A program made the translations under genes and the position numbers. The notes under the pieces were generated by a model. That model ran no database searches and had not been told where the DNA came from. It saw only the letters and a list, made by a program, of their open reading frames with translations. A stretch of DNA of 33,236 bases from Lachnospiraceae bacterium (GTDB lineage Bacteria; Bacillota; Clostridia; Lachnospirales; Lachnospiraceae). The stretch spans positions 1 through 33,236 of the forward strand of contig JAPJQL010000038.1 of NCBI GenBank assembly GCA_030825115.1, written 5' to 3'. Positions 7,319-15,863 of this stretch are shown piece after piece. Position 1 is the first letter of the stretch. Each line of letters begins with the position of its first letter.

Positions 7319-8530
7319 ATGGGAAAGATGAACATACCATTTTCGCCGCCAGATATTACGGAGGCGGAAATCAGAGAGGTTATTGATGTTCTCAAGTCTG
7401 GCTGGATTACCACAGGACCGAAGATAAAGAAATTGGAGAAGGAAATCGCCGAGTGGATCGGTGTTCCCAAGGCTGTCTGTCTGAATTCAAATACAGCTTG
7501 TGCAGAGACGGTTCTCCGCATTCTTGGCATTGGTGAGGGAGACGAGGTTATCGTTCCGGCATATACATATACCGCATCTGCATCGGTCGTCTGTCATGTG
7601 GGTGCAAAATTAATTTTAGTAGATGTCCTGAAGGATAAAATGGAAATGGATTATGATGCACTTGAGAACGCTATCACAGAGAGAACGAAAGTTGTCGTTC
7701 CTGTAGACCTCGGTGGAGTTCCTTGTGATTACGACAGGATATTTGAGATTGTGGAGAGAAAGAAGTCTCTTTTCCACCCTAGCAATGACATACAGGCGGC
7801 TATCAGCCGCGTAATTGTAATGGCTGACACTGCTCATGCTTTTGGCGCACAGTGGCATGGTAAGATGGTTGGCAGTATCGCTGATTTTTCAAATTTTTCA
7901 TTCCACGCGGTCAAAAACTTTACGACGGCAGAGGGCGGTGCTTTCACCTGGCGGCATATTGAAGGTATTGACGATGAGGAAATTTACCATAAAGCGATGC
8001 TTCTATCGCTTCATGGGCAATCGAAAGACGCTTTGGCTAAGATGCAGCTTGGCGCATGGGAATATGACATTGTCGGCACTTGGTATAAGTGCAACATGAC
8101 TGATGTGGCTGCGGCTATTGGGCTGGCGCAGTTTAAAAGATATGAAGGCATACTGGCGAGGCGGAAAGAGATTATCGCAAGATATGATGCCGTGTTCAAA
8201 CCGCTGGGTGTGAGGGTGCTGAACCACTACACGGATGAATATAAGAGTAGCGGCCATTTGTATATTACAAATGTGCCGGGAATAAGTTCTGAGCAACGCA
8301 ATGAAATCATCATTAAGATGGCGGAGCGTGGTGTTGCCTGCAATGTCCATTATAAACCGCTGCCGATGCACACGGCGTACAGGGAGTTGGGATTCGACAT
8401 TAAAGATTACCCTGAGTCATATGAATGGTTCAAGAATGAGATTACGCTACCGTTGCATACGAAGCTAACAGATGAGGAAGTGGAGTATGTGATTCAGAGC
8501 TATACTGAGGTGTTGAAGGAATATCTGTGA
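7319..8530 (+). CDS. DegT/DnrJ/EryC1/StrS-family sugar aminotransferase
   Basis: A PLP-dependent enzyme of fold type I that transfers an amino group from glutamate to a nucleotide-linked keto-sugar. Visible features include the N-terminal FSPPDITEAEI and SGWITTGPKIKKLE stretch, the PLP-contacting SNTACAE (57-63), the VIVPAYTYTASA segment, D170 and H173 in MADTAHAFGA, and the Schiff-base lysine at about 199 in FHAVKNFTTAEGG. At 403 residues it has normal length. A GAGGGAG site precedes the ATG. It follows the 4,6-dehydratase, so the likely product is a UDP-4-amino-4,6-dideoxy-HexNAc such as UDP-QuiNAc4N; the stereochemistry cannot be read from sequence. Confidence 0.92.
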   Translation: MGKMNIPFSPPDITEAEIREVIDVLKSGWITTGPKIKKLEKEIAEWIGVPKAVCLNSNTACAETVLRILGIGEGDEVIVPAYTYTASASVVCHVGAKLILVDVLKDKMEMDYDALENAITERTKVVVPVDLGGVPCDYDRIFEIVERKKSLFHPSNDIQAAISRVIVMADTAHAFGAQWHGKMVGSIADFSNFSFHAVKNFTTAEGGAFTWRHIEGIDDEEIYHKAMLLSLHGQSKDALAKMQLGAWEYDIVGTWYKCNMTDVAAAIGLAQFKRYEGILARRKEIIARYDAVFKPLGVRVLNHYTDEYKSSGHLYITNVPGISSEQRNEIIIKMAERGVACNVHYKPLPMHTAYRELGFDIKDYPESYEWFKNEITLPLHTKLTDEEVEYVIQSYTEVLKEYL

Positions 8531-8575
8531 ATTGTGACGGAAGGTATATAAGAAATTGCAAGAAAGGCAAGCGAT

Positions 8576-9108
8576 ATGACTATACAACGTATGTTTAATA
8601 TTATCCGAATCTCACTGATGAAAAACGGATTTCAGAGAGCGGAGTATATGAAAAAGAAGGATCTTTTCGCATGCATAGGCGAGAATTGCTTCTGGCAACC
8701 GCGAAATATTCCACCGGAATCAAAGCTGATTAAACTGCATGATAATGTTGTGATAGCATCTGAGGTGCTATTTGTGAATCATGATGTGATGTATCATGTA
8801 TTTAAGCATATGGAGAACGCGGAGGGGAATTTCAGGTTGAATCTTGGAGGAATAGAAATCGGCAATAACGTTTTTATTGGTAGTAGATCTACGGTCCTTC
8901 TGGGAACAAAAATTGAGGATAATGTCATTATCGGTGCAGGGAGTCTTGTGACCGGTCGGATTTATGGGGGGGGGTATATGCAGGTGTCCCTGCTAAGCGC
9001 ATAGGTGATTTCAATGATGTGATGATGAAACGACAACTGGACAAACCTGATTCGCGGAGCAAGTGGGAGCGGTTTGATGAAACGTGGGAAGAGTTTAAAA
9101 AGAAATAA
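8576..9108 (+). pseudogene. Left-handed beta-helix acyltransferase, frameshifted near a 9-G tract
   Basis: The first frame (8576 to a stop at 9001-9003) encodes a WbbJ/WcaF-like acyltransferase: a helical start, LIKLHDNVVIASEVLFVNHD, then hexapeptide repeats such as IEIGNNVFIGSRSTVLLGTKI and VIIGAGSLVT. The expected C-terminal continuation lies in another frame: GVYAGVPAKRIGDFNDV and onward to FKKK, with a stop at 9106-9108. The change of frame falls within about 8951-8974, which contains nine consecutive G (8966-8974). Restored, the protein would have about 177 residues, normal for the family. It could acetylate the sugar amine or a hydroxyl; it lacks the PglD N-terminal domain. It may be phase-variable, dead, or a sequencing indel. 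Confidence 0.8.
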
Positions 9109-9170
9109 TATATATTAAATCATTGCTGAAAAACAAGCATATTGAAATGACAATATAAAGAGGTTAGTGA

Positions 9171-9851
9171 ATGTATAGGAAATTTATAAAACGTTTGATT
9201 GATATATGTATATCATTTATCTGCATTCCGTTTTTTTTACTTATTTTTATTGTAGTGGCTCCGGCCATTTATTTTGCGGATAAAGGTCCTATCTTTTATA
9301 GTGCAGAGCGGTTGGGTAAAAAGGGACAGACTTTTAAAATGTTAAAGTTTCGTTCTATGCGAGTAAATGCACCAGATTTTCGAAATGCTGATGGATCAAC
9401 TTTTAATAGTTCATCTGATCCCCGTGTGACAAAGGTTGGTCGTATTATTCGCAAAACGAGCATTGATGAAACTCCTCAAATTTTTAACGTACTGAAAGGG
9501 GACATGAGTATTATAGGTCCAAGAGCCCACCTTACTACAAAATATCATGGTTGGGATTCACAATCAGAGCTACAGAAGAAGAGAATGTCTATCAGACCAG
9601 GGATAACTGGTTATAGTCAGGCGTATTTCAGAAACTCAGCAACATCTGAGGAAAAGGATAAACAGGATGCCTATTACGTGGATCATATGTCCTTTGGGTT
9701 GGATGTAAAAATACTTCTACGAACATTTCTGTCCATTATTCGACATAAGAACCTGTATTCATCTGAAGGAAAGCAAGCCGCAGGAGTATACTCATCAGAT
9801 AAAGGTGTGATTGTGGGGATGGAGGAAGAAAGTGATGCAGTTACAAAATGA
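9171..9851 (+). CDS. Initiating phosphoglycosyl transferase (PglC/WcaJ catalytic domain)
   Basis: A bacterial sugar transferase (monotopic PGT) that moves a sugar phosphate from a UDP-sugar to undecaprenyl phosphate, starting repeat-unit synthesis. One re-entrant N-terminal membrane helix (about 8-32) is followed by the catalytic core: DKGPIFYSAERLGKKG, FKMLKFRSMRVNA, SIDETPQIFNVLKGDMSIIGPRA and RPGITGYSQ. At 226 residues it is the short PglC-like form without the WcaJ N-terminal domains. It is the only sugar transferase of any recognised kind in the locus. AGAGG precedes the ATG. It ends inside the start of the next gene (overlap 9835-9851). Confidence 0.94.
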   Translation: MYRKFIKRLIDICISFICIPFFLLIFIVVAPAIYFADKGPIFYSAERLGKKGQTFKMLKFRSMRVNAPDFRNADGSTFNSSSDPRVTKVGRIIRKTSIDETPQIFNVLKGDMSIIGPRAHLTTKYHGWDSQSELQKKRMSIRPGITGYSQAYFRNSATSEEKDKQDAYYVDHMSFGLDVKILLRTFLSIIRHKNLYSSEGKQAAGVYSSDKGVIVGMEEESDAVTK

Positions 9852-11043
9852 AAATAGAATCCTGATAATAGGTGCATCTGTATTGCAGCTTCCTGCTATT
9901 TTAGAAGCTAAAGAAATGGGGTATTATGTCGGCATAGTTGATTATAATCCTAAAGCTGTAGGGATTCAGTATGCTGATGAGTACTTTAATATAAGTACAA
10001 TTGCTGTAAATGGAATTACAAATGTAGCTAAATCGTTCCAACCTAATGGTATTGTGACATTGGCTACTGATATGCCTATGCGAGCGATTGCAGTAGCAAG
10101 TAAGGCATGTGGACTTCCTAGTATTACTTATGAAACCGCAATAATGGCTACTGATAAGGCAGCGATGATTAAAGCTTTTGAGAAACATGGAGTTGAACAT
10201 CCGTGGTATTTTGTAGCTAAAGATAAACTGGAATTCGACGAGATTATCCAAATGGTAACTTTCCCTTGCATCATGAAACCTACGGATAGCGCTGGAAGCA
10301 GAGGAGTTGTTCTTGCTCATACTCTTCAAGAATTGATGATTGCCTATGAATATTCATATGGAGAATCTAGAAGTGGAGCGGTGATAATTGAAGAGTATCT
10401 GCAAGGTCCGGAATTTAGTGTAGAAGTTATGGTCCTCGACGGAGAGCCTAATGTTTTACAAATTACGGATAAATTGACAACTGGTGCGCCCCATTTTGTG
10501 GAGATGGGGCATAGTCAACCAACGAGTCAGCCAGAGAGTGTCCAGGAAAAGATTATAGACTTGGCAAAGCGGGCTTGTAAAGCGGTTGGAATAAACATTG
10601 GACCGGCTCATGTGGAGATGATACTTACCCACGATGGTCCTAAGATGGTTGAACTCGGAGCCAGAATGGGGGGAGATTGTATCACTACACATCTTGTCCC
10701 TCTTTCAACCGGCATCAATATGGTTAGAGCAATGATTGATGTGGCTTGTAATAGAAAGCCGGATATAGAGCAGAAACTTAGTAAAGGTTCAGCTATACGC
10801 TACTTTAGTTCATGGTCTGGTATTCTGAGGAGTATAGAAGGTATCGAGAAAGCCAAGGAGATTCCTGGTGTACGGGAAATTACAATTGTAAAAGACATTG
10901 GTACCGAGATTACAGATATTGATAGTAGCATAGACAGAGTTGGATTTGTTATTGCACAGTCAGATACAGTAGAGGATGCTGTGAAAATTTGTGAAAGAGT
11001 AATAAGCGTAGTTAAGATTATAGTTGAGCCTATAAAGAATTAG
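9835..11043 (+). CDS. ATP-grasp protein, amino-acid-ligase-like (first)
   Basis: A 402-residue ATP-grasp enzyme, the fold that activates a carboxylate as acyl phosphate and joins it to an amine or other nucleophile. Residues 1-100 form a Rossmann-like pre-ATP-grasp domain (RILIIGASVLQLPAILEAKE). The ATP-binding part contains CIMKPTDSAGSRGVVLA, the adenine-binding strand VIIEEYLQGPEFSVEVMV and the metal-binding stretch GPAHVEMILTHDGPKMVELG followed by ARMGGD. The E-x-G-A-R signature is common in L-amino-acid ligases of the BacD type and in biotin-carboxylase-like ligases. GGAGGAAG (9821-9828) fixes the start at 9835, overlapping the phosphoglycosyl transferase. In this context it could amidate a sugar amine or a carboxylic acid; the substrate is unknown. 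Confidence 0.9.
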   Translation: MQLQNENRILIIGASVLQLPAILEAKEMGYYVGIVDYNPKAVGIQYADEYFNISTIAVNGITNVAKSFQPNGIVTLATDMPMRAIAVASKACGLPSITYETAIMATDKAAMIKAFEKHGVEHPWYFVAKDKLEFDEIIQMVTFPCIMKPTDSAGSRGVVLAHTLQELMIAYEYSYGESRSGAVIIEEYLQGPEFSVEVMVLDGEPNVLQITDKLTTGAPHFVEMGHSQPTSQPESVQEKIIDLAKRACKAVGINIGPAHVEMILTHDGPKMVELGARMGGDCITTHLVPLSTGINMVRAMIDVACNRKPDIEQKLSKGSAIRYFSSWSGILRSIEGIEKAKEIPGVREITIVKDIGTEITDIDSSIDRVGFVIAQSDTVEDAVKICERVISVVKIIVEPIKN

Positions 11044-11056
11044 ACGGAGGATTCAG

Positions 11057-12334
11057 ATGGACTTAAAAGGGAAAAAACTTCTATTGATGGGAGGCGCGGC
11101 TTTTTCACAGGATCTTAGGAAATACGCAGATGAGCAAGGCTTTAAGATGATAGCTGTGGGGCAGGATATTAGTAGATTAAAAATGTTCTCAGATGAAACA
11201 TATCAAATTAATACACAGGATGTAGATCAGATTGAAAAATTGATTCGGGAGAAGAAAATTGATGGTATTTTTGTGGGAACTACAGAAGTTAATATTTCTC
11301 CCGCAATAGAATTGAGTAGAAGAACAGGCGCTCATTTCTATGTGAATGCTGAACAGTGGTCTGTTCTTTCGGATAAGCGTGCTTTTAAAGAGATGTTAAG
11401 GAAACATGATATCGGTACAATACCAGACTACGATACAAGCAATGGCCTTACAGATGATGTGATTAGCACAATAAAATTTCCAGTGCTTGTGAAACCGGCT
11501 GATAGCAGTGGAGCAAGAGGAATTTCTGTAGCCAATAATATCGATGAACTGAAAAAGGCATACGCATATGCTGGGAGTTTCTCTAATTCTAAAGAAGTGT
11601 TGATTGAAAAGCTTCTGCAGGGTATGGATGATACTTTTATACGTTATCACTTTCAGGACGGAAATTATAGTATTTCCAGTTCTTATGATCGTCATGTGAA
11701 CACAACGATGGGAGGATTTGGAGGAATCGGTATTGCCTATATCCATCCTTCAAAACACTTACAGGCATTTGTAAATCAATATGATGAGAAATTAAAAAAT
11801 GTGTTTAAAAGTCTTGATTTACAAGATGGGATGATTACGCTTCAAACATTTGTTGACGAGAATGAGAATTTTTATTTTTATGAAGCAGGATATCGTCTTG
11901 GCGGTAGTCAATCATATATTTTCACAGATTACTTAAATAAATCTAATACACTACAATATATGGTGAATTATGCCTTGACTGGAAAGATGGCTGACTTTTC
12001 TATTCAGGATCGTGATACACCCTTTATCTCTGTACCGTGTATAAATTTATATGTGGCTTTAAAACCTGGAAAAATCGCAGTGTTTGATGGTGTGGACGAA
12101 GTAAAAAAGATCCCTGGAGTGCTTAATGTTACAGAACTGTTTGGGTTAGGCGAGACCGTTGAAAAGACAGGTTCTCTCAATCAGGTATGTATCCGCATGC
12201 ATGTGATAGGTGAGAGCAAGGAAGCTATTAATAAAATCTTGCGACAAGTTTATGATGCATTAGTCATTCTGGATGCAAATGGGGACGACATGATTCTTGA
12301 GAAATTTAGGTTTACTGAAGATTCGAATACATAA
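11057..12334 (+). CDS. ATP-grasp protein, amino-acid-ligase-like (second)
   Basis: A paralogue of the preceding gene, with 425 residues. A Rossmann-like start (KKLLLMGGAAFSQDLRKYA) leads to FPVLVKPADSSGARGISVA for nucleotide binding, then VLIEKLLQGMDDTFIRY. The metal site sits near ENENFYFYEAGYRLGG, giving E-x-G-x-R-x-G-G as in the first copy. A C-terminal domain of about 100 residues includes KKIPGVLNVTELFGLGETVE, which resembles the C-terminal lid domain of BacD/PurT-like ligases. It starts 13 bases after the previous stop behind ACGGAGG. Two divergent adjacent copies suggest successive condensations on different substrates, which is inference. Confidence 0.88.
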   Translation: MDLKGKKLLLMGGAAFSQDLRKYADEQGFKMIAVGQDISRLKMFSDETYQINTQDVDQIEKLIREKKIDGIFVGTTEVNISPAIELSRRTGAHFYVNAEQWSVLSDKRAFKEMLRKHDIGTIPDYDTSNGLTDDVISTIKFPVLVKPADSSGARGISVANNIDELKKAYAYAGSFSNSKEVLIEKLLQGMDDTFIRYHFQDGNYSISSSYDRHVNTTMGGFGGIGIAYIHPSKHLQAFVNQYDEKLKNVFKSLDLQDGMITLQTFVDENENFYFYEAGYRLGGSQSYIFTDYLNKSNTLQYMVNYALTGKMADFSIQDRDTPFISVPCINLYVALKPGKIAVFDGVDEVKKIPGVLNVTELFGLGETVEKTGSLNQVCIRMHVIGESKEAINKILRQVYDALVILDANGDDMILEKFRFTEDSNT

Positions 12335-12398
12335 GTCCGAAATTAATTTGAGAATCATTTATGTGCTTTCTTTTAAGCATTTAGGGAGGAGAAGAAGT

Positions 12399-13469
12399 AT
12401 GAGCGTTTCTAGTATAGCTGGGCTGAAAATAAAAAATGCCATAAAAGGAACCGCTTTCGGAAGAAAAGCAAGAGATTCCTGGCAACGTAGGAATTTTAAC
12501 GAGAAGATGGCAAAAGCTGAGATTGATCGATTTCAGAATGCAGGTGTCGCTATTGATGTTAATAAGATGTTATTGGCAGATATGCTACATGAGGCACATG
12601 ATAATAGTGTTGGATTTGATGAGTATTTAATGTACCATTTTGCAGAATTGAATGAGAAGGAACGAAGGGAATTTGTATCAACAAGAGAACGGATAGCTAT
12701 CTGTGAAAGGTTCAACGGCGTAAAAAACATGTATATTTACGATGATAAAGCAGAAACCTACAAAAAGTTTAAGAATTATTTTCATCGTGATTTTTTGAAT
12801 TGCGCGGGAAGAGAAACAAAGAAAAATGAATTTATTCTATTTGCGCAAAAGCATTCGCGTTTTATTGTTAAACCATTTGCTGGAGCTAATGGCATTGGGA
12901 TCCAAATAGTTGATAGTACTGGAAAAGATTTGTCATACTTGTTTGAAGCTCTTAAGAAGGAGTATTCGAGAGGGTTTTATGTAGAGGAATTGATTAAACA
13001 AAGCGATGAGATAGGAAAGTTTCATCCCTCTTCTGTTAATACGCTACGAGTTTTTACTATTCGAATGGATGACCGCACTGTGGTGCTTCCGGCTGCATGG
13101 AGGGTTGGACAAGGAGGTAACATTGTGGATAATGGAGGGTCTGGTGGTATATTTTGTGCTTTAGATGAAGATGGTGTATGTTTTGGAACCTCAGATGAGT
13201 TTGGGCGAAGATTTGAAAAGCATCCGGACACGGGGATTCAACTTCTCGGGACAAAATTTCCTCATTTCCATGAAGGAATTAAATTGGCTACTGAACTTGC
13301 CGAGGTTATTCCTGAAAATCGCTATACGGGTTGGGATCTTGCATTGACTGATGAAGGATGGATTATGCAGGAAGCTAATGATAGAGGCGGAGTTGTTGCC
13401 ATTCAGTTACCGATGGCTCGTGGAGTTAGGAAAGAATTAACGGAACTGCTTAATGAATTAGGTTTATAA
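12399..13469 (+). CDS. Sugar-transfer-associated ATP-grasp protein (first)
   Basis: A 356-residue protein that I assign to the ATPgrasp_ST family, found in surface-polysaccharide gene clusters and without a settled reaction. Features visible are the ATP-binding RFIVKPFAGANGIGIQIV, YVEELIKQSDEIGKFHPSS followed by VNTLRVFTIR, the RVGQGGNIVDNGGSGGIFCA block, HPDTG, and the terminal YTGWDLALTDEGWIMQEAND stretch containing the E-x-N-D-R metal ligands. A basic N-terminal helix region of about 100 residues precedes the grasp domain. The ATG at 12399 follows AGGGAGGAG at 12383-12391. Mid-operon position among ATP-grasp genes argues for a role in building or decorating the lipid-linked unit. Confidence 0.85.
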   Translation: MSVSSIAGLKIKNAIKGTAFGRKARDSWQRRNFNEKMAKAEIDRFQNAGVAIDVNKMLLADMLHEAHDNSVGFDEYLMYHFAELNEKERREFVSTRERIAICERFNGVKNMYIYDDKAETYKKFKNYFHRDFLNCAGRETKKNEFILFAQKHSRFIVKPFAGANGIGIQIVDSTGKDLSYLFEALKKEYSRGFYVEELIKQSDEIGKFHPSSVNTLRVFTIRMDDRTVVLPAAWRVGQGGNIVDNGGSGGIFCALDEDGVCFGTSDEFGRRFEKHPDTGIQLLGTKFPHFHEGIKLATELAEVIPENRYTGWDLALTDEGWIMQEANDRGGVVAIQLPMARGVRKELTELLNELGL

Positions 13470-13492
13470 CAATATGACGGAGGTCTTTATTT

Positions 13493-14482
13493 ATGGAAAG
13501 AACACATAGATTTAGGGAATTGTTTTCTAAAGCCCAAGAGAAGATGGGGAATTTGACTATCTGGGGGAAATTGTGCCTTTTGGTTGATGTAAGCTGGGAG
13601 AAATTAAGATATGGTACAGCGCGCGAAGACTACTTTCAGTATGAGTTTTATAAAAAAAATAACAGAGGTCGTCGTGAATTTATTACACATGGAAAGTCTG
13701 CTAAGATACATGCTATTTGTAACGATCCTGAAAAGGCTACAATTTTTTCAGATAAAGCCAGCTTTGCTCAGATATTTAAGGATTATATTGGCCGAGATAT
13801 ATTAGATATGAAGAACACTACTCTGGAGGAGTTCCGAGACTTTACAGTTAAACATGATAAGATGTTTGTAAAACCGCAGGATGGTTCATACGGACGTGGT
13901 GTAAGTATCGTAAGGTGCAATGCTGAAAATGCTGAAGATCTGTATAAGGATTATAATGGAAAAAAAATTCTTATTGAAGAAGTCATTACGCAACATCCTG
14001 CAATGGCTAGATTTAATAGTTCTTCATTGAATAGTGTGAGGATTGTGACACTAATAAAGGCCAACGGCGAACCAGTTGTTTTACCTGGTTCTGTTGTACG
14101 TATCGGTCGTGAGGGAAAGATTGCTGATAATTTTCATCATAATGGGATGGGAGCGCAAATTGATAACAGTACTGGGCTTATTTGTTCAGTTGGTATTGAT
14201 AAAAATGGTAATAAATATATTGTACACCCTGACTCAAAGCTTACACTTTTGGGATTTTGCATTCCTCTTTGGGATGAAATAAAAAGATGCGTATGTGCAG
14301 CTGCAAAACTTGTTCCAGAGGTTCGATACGTAGGATGGGATGTAGCGATTACAAACGATAACCGTGTTGTCCTTATCGAAGGTAATGATAGAGCAGATCC
14401 TGATTTGGGACAAATGAGTGATAGTATTGGCAAGTGGTCAACATTTAAAGCATATTTGGACGAAATAAAAGCATTACAGTAA
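13493..14482 (+). CDS. Sugar-transfer-associated ATP-grasp protein (second)
   Basis: A 329-residue homologue of the previous gene with the same order of motifs: KMFVKPQDGSYGRGVSIVR, ILIEEVITQHPAMARFNSSS then LNSVRIVTLI, IADNFHHNGMGAQID, HPDSKL, and YVGWDVAITNDNRVVLIEGN with the E-x-N-D-R metal-binding signature. The N-terminus of about 110 residues differs from the neighbour apart from a YEFYKKNNRGRREFITHGK segment resembling the N-terminus of the third family member at 18992. GGAGG lies 9 bases before the ATG. Sequence divergence from its neighbour argues for a different substrate rather than recent duplication. Confidence 0.87.
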   Translation: MERTHRFRELFSKAQEKMGNLTIWGKLCLLVDVSWEKLRYGTAREDYFQYEFYKKNNRGRREFITHGKSAKIHAICNDPEKATIFSDKASFAQIFKDYIGRDILDMKNTTLEEFRDFTVKHDKMFVKPQDGSYGRGVSIVRCNAENAEDLYKDYNGKKILIEEVITQHPAMARFNSSSLNSVRIVTLIKANGEPVVLPGSVVRIGREGKIADNFHHNGMGAQIDNSTGLICSVGIDKNGNKYIVHPDSKLTLLGFCIPLWDEIKRCVCAAAKLVPEVRYVGWDVAITNDNRVVLIEGNDRADPDLGQMSDSIGKWSTFKAYLDEIKALQ

Positions 14483-14642
14483 AATGTGTTTTGAAATCTT
14501 TTGGATTCAAATAAATCTATACTTACAAGAACAAATTGATAAAGCATTAGAGAAATGATTTCCCAATCATTGAAAACACTATGTGTTTAAACGTGGATTT
14601 TTATCGATACTTACTTATTGACTATAGAGGAGGTGTTTTTAG

Positions 14643-15809
14643 ATGATTAATATTCGTACAGTAACGTACAATATGCCGTTTGATTTTGGAACTAAAGAAT
14701 TGGAAATAATTAAGAAGTCTACTTCTTTTTGGGATGAGTTTAAGTATTCTGTTCATACTCAACGCATAAACTTTCCTGTGTACCGTGTGATAGAGGCTAA
14801 TCGTATCGACGAAATATCAAAGTTTTGTACTAATGCAGGGATACGGTGGTTCGGGATACCTATAGAAATTGGAGTGACTGATTACAAAAAAATTTCTATA
14901 GAAAAAATCTTGTCAACTTATAAAAATGCTTTTTTTAATATGATTTGTGCAAAGGATGGGAAAGTTTCTGATAAAGTGGTTGGGAGGATTGCTGATCAAT
15001 TTTTACGTAATGCTATGGAAGACAACGAGGGCTTGATTGGCTTTCGTTTTGGGGCGTCTAATAATGTCGCCCCAAATGGACCATTTTTTCCATTCACATA
15101 TGCTGATGGCAACCATTTAGGATTTTCAATTGGTCTTGAACTTTCTGAAGAAATTAATTGCTTGTGCGATTTAGAATATGCCAATATAGATGAATTCAGA
15201 AAAGCAATTATAAAAAATCTTGAGCCGCAGTTAGCAGAAATAGAAAACAAAGCGGAAGAAATTTCAATGGCTACAAATATGGAATTTGATGGAATAGATT
15301 TTTCACTCGCTCCGCTTCCGAAATATGGCAATTCAGTGATGACAATATTGAAGAAATTAGGCATTGAAAACATAAATGATACTGGAATGCTATTTGCAAC
15401 AGCTTTTTTGACAAAAATCCTTAAAGAATTTGCAGTGATTCATAAGTCAGTAGGATTTTCGGGCGTTATGTATTCTTTGTTAGAAGATTTGGAATATGCA
15501 CGAATGAATAGTCAAAACGGGTTCTCTATCAACAATATGATTGCACTGTCAACTATGTGTGGATGTGGGGTAGATATGGTTCCTATTCCTCTTGAGACGT
15601 CAGCGGATAGAATCCGTACAATTTTGCTTGAAGTGGCCTGTGTTTCATCAAGGTTACATAAGCCATTGGGTGTGCGCTTACTACCTGTGAATGATTTTGG
15701 AGATGGGGTGACGCATTTTACAGGTGAAAAGGATTTTGTTACCAACACTCGAATAGTCGATGTTCACGGGAATAAAATTGGAGTACTTAGTGGAGTGTAT
15801 GAATATTGA
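14643..15809 (+). CDS. DUF711 (UPF0210-like) family protein
   Basis: A 388-residue cytosolic protein, no membrane segments. It resembles the DUF711 family: MINIRTVTYNM at the start, FRFGASNNVAPNGPFFPFTYADG in the middle (residues about 137-159, written here in part as GASNNVAPNGPFFPFTY), IDFSLAPLPKYGNSV, GVDMVPIP, and a C-terminal RLLPVNDFGDG with THFTG. The family has no settled activity, though structures place some members near radical or glycyl-radical-like barrels. A strong AGAGGAGGTG site precedes the ATG, after a 160-base gap holding a perfect 7-bp stem-loop at 14554-14571. Its presence among capsule genes is unusual and may mark synthesis of an uncommon acid or acyl group, which is inference. 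Confidence 0.75.
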   Translation: MINIRTVTYNMPFDFGTKELEIIKKSTSFWDEFKYSVHTQRINFPVYRVIEANRIDEISKFCTNAGIRWFGIPIEIGVTDYKKISIEKILSTYKNAFFNMICAKDGKVSDKVVGRIADQFLRNAMEDNEGLIGFRFGASNNVAPNGPFFPFTYADGNHLGFSIGLELSEEINCLCDLEYANIDEFRKAIIKNLEPQLAEIENKAEEISMATNMEFDGIDFSLAPLPKYGNSVMTILKKLGIENINDTGMLFATAFLTKILKEFAVIHKSVGFSGVMYSLLEDLEYARMNSQNGFSINNMIALSTMCGCGVDMVPIPLETSADRIRTILLEVACVSSRLHKPLGVRLLPVNDFGDGVTHFTGEKDFVTNTRIVDVHGNKIGVLSGVYEY

Positions 15810-15863
15810 TCGGATATTTTTTTAAGGAATTATGTGTTCTTGTTTTTGAAGGGGGGAAGGAAA

